42,617 nucleotides of DNA, taken from assembly GCA_001919285.1 (NCBI GenBank), contig MNHO01000002.1, positions 6,588 through 49,204 of the forward strand, given 5' to 3'. Below the pieces are notes generated by a model. That model was not told the origin of the DNA. It did no database searches and was given only the letters and a program-made list of their open reading frames with translations. The stretch comes from an archaeon 13_1_40CM_2_52_13 (GTDB lineage: Archaea > Thermoproteota > Bathyarchaeia > 40CM-2-53-6). The position numbers were made by a program, and so were the translations under genes. Shown in pieces: positions 42,459 through 42,617 of this stretch; the stretch's first letter is position 1; each line of letters begins with the position of its first letter.

Positions 42459-42617
42459 CTGGAGGTCTTTGGACCCGGCTTCACCACGCTAGCTGATACT
42501 TGGAAGTTCCACGCTGGAACCTGGACTCAGCTGTTCCCGTCCACTTCTCCTTCGCCACGTGTCGCAGCATCAATGGCTTACGACGCGGCCGATGGCTATG
42601 TTCTCCTCTTCGGAGGT
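42459..42617 (+). CDS. Kelch-repeat protein fragment (right edge)
   Basis: The frame reads D-T-W-K-F-H-A-G-T-W-T-Q-L near 42500-42540 and, at the edge, A-Y-D-A-A-D-G-Y-V-L-L-F-G-G, a classic kelch blade of galactose-oxidase-type propellers. The frame follows a stop (TAA 42456-42458). Its only start before the W-T-Q-L blade is a CTG (42459); the first ATG (42573) lies inside the blade. No signal peptide precedes it. It may be a truncated or frameshifted remnant, or another indel may hide the true start. The gene continues beyond the window. Confidence 0.55.
   Translation, partial: MEVFGPGFTTLADTWKFHAGTWTQLFPSTSPSPRVAASMAYDAADGYVLLFGG

Overview
The window looks archaeal, probably a Thermoproteota/Nitrososphaerota- or Bathyarchaeia-type soil or sediment lineage (phylum uncertain). 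Three things support an archaeon: a GTP-dependent dephospho-CoA kinase of the archaeal DUF359 family (26835-27356); TATA-like boxes about 26 nt upstream of start codons that look leaderless (for example 25892 and 39817); and large secreted proteins held by one C-terminal membrane helix with a short basic tail. Many genes appear to start with TTG. No rRNA, tRNA, CRISPR array or insertion sequence was recognised.

Layout. (1) 1-9514: two convergent giant surface proteins. The first is cut by the left edge and is built from about 15 Ig-like repeats of ~90 residues. The second joins an acid-phosphatase-type phosphoesterase, three PKD domains, a GH5 glycosidase and five further Ig-like domains. (2) 9515-10404: a long gene-free stretch with a TATA box and a perfect inverted repeat. 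(3) 10405-13948: a polytopic membrane protein, then a three-gene locus in which the two halves of a DUF1616-type protein appear to lie on divergent genes. (4) 13975-26828: a surface-glycan cluster. A tightly coupled minus-strand operon encodes a Gfo/Idh/MocA oxidoreductase, hexapeptide acetyltransferase, two GT2 glycosyltransferases, a polysaccharide deacetylase-like protein and an FkbM methyltransferase. A divergent plus-strand operon encodes a GT4 glycosyltransferase, a nucleotidyltransferase-fold protein, a thymidylate-kinase-like P-loop protein with a probable CTG start, and an alkaline-phosphatase-superfamily phosphodiesterase. UDP-glucose dehydrogenase and UTP-glucose-1-phosphate uridylyltransferase follow, divergent from one TATA element. 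(5) 26835-33285: small metabolic genes: DUF359 kinase, cupin, two alpha/beta hydrolases (one frameshifted), a bacterial-type 5'-3' exonuclease, two RibD/DHFR-like reductases, and a divergent ArsR/SRPBCC pair with a palindromic operator. (6) 33431-42617: secreted BNR-repeat protein, orphan substrate-binding protein, zinc-ribbon membrane protein, two VOC proteins (one frameshifted), a large secreted protein of unknown function and a kelch fragment at the right edge.

How the genes fit together. The central cluster can supply UDP-glucose and UDP-glucuronate, modify a sugar (oxidation, N-acetylation), assemble and decorate a glycan, and possibly add or remove a phospho-substituent. The flanking repeat-rich anchored proteins are plausible carriers or users of that glycan. 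Both frameshifted genes, and perhaps the start of a third, are explained by one missing base in a short homopolymer, so assembly error must be excluded before calling them pseudogenes.
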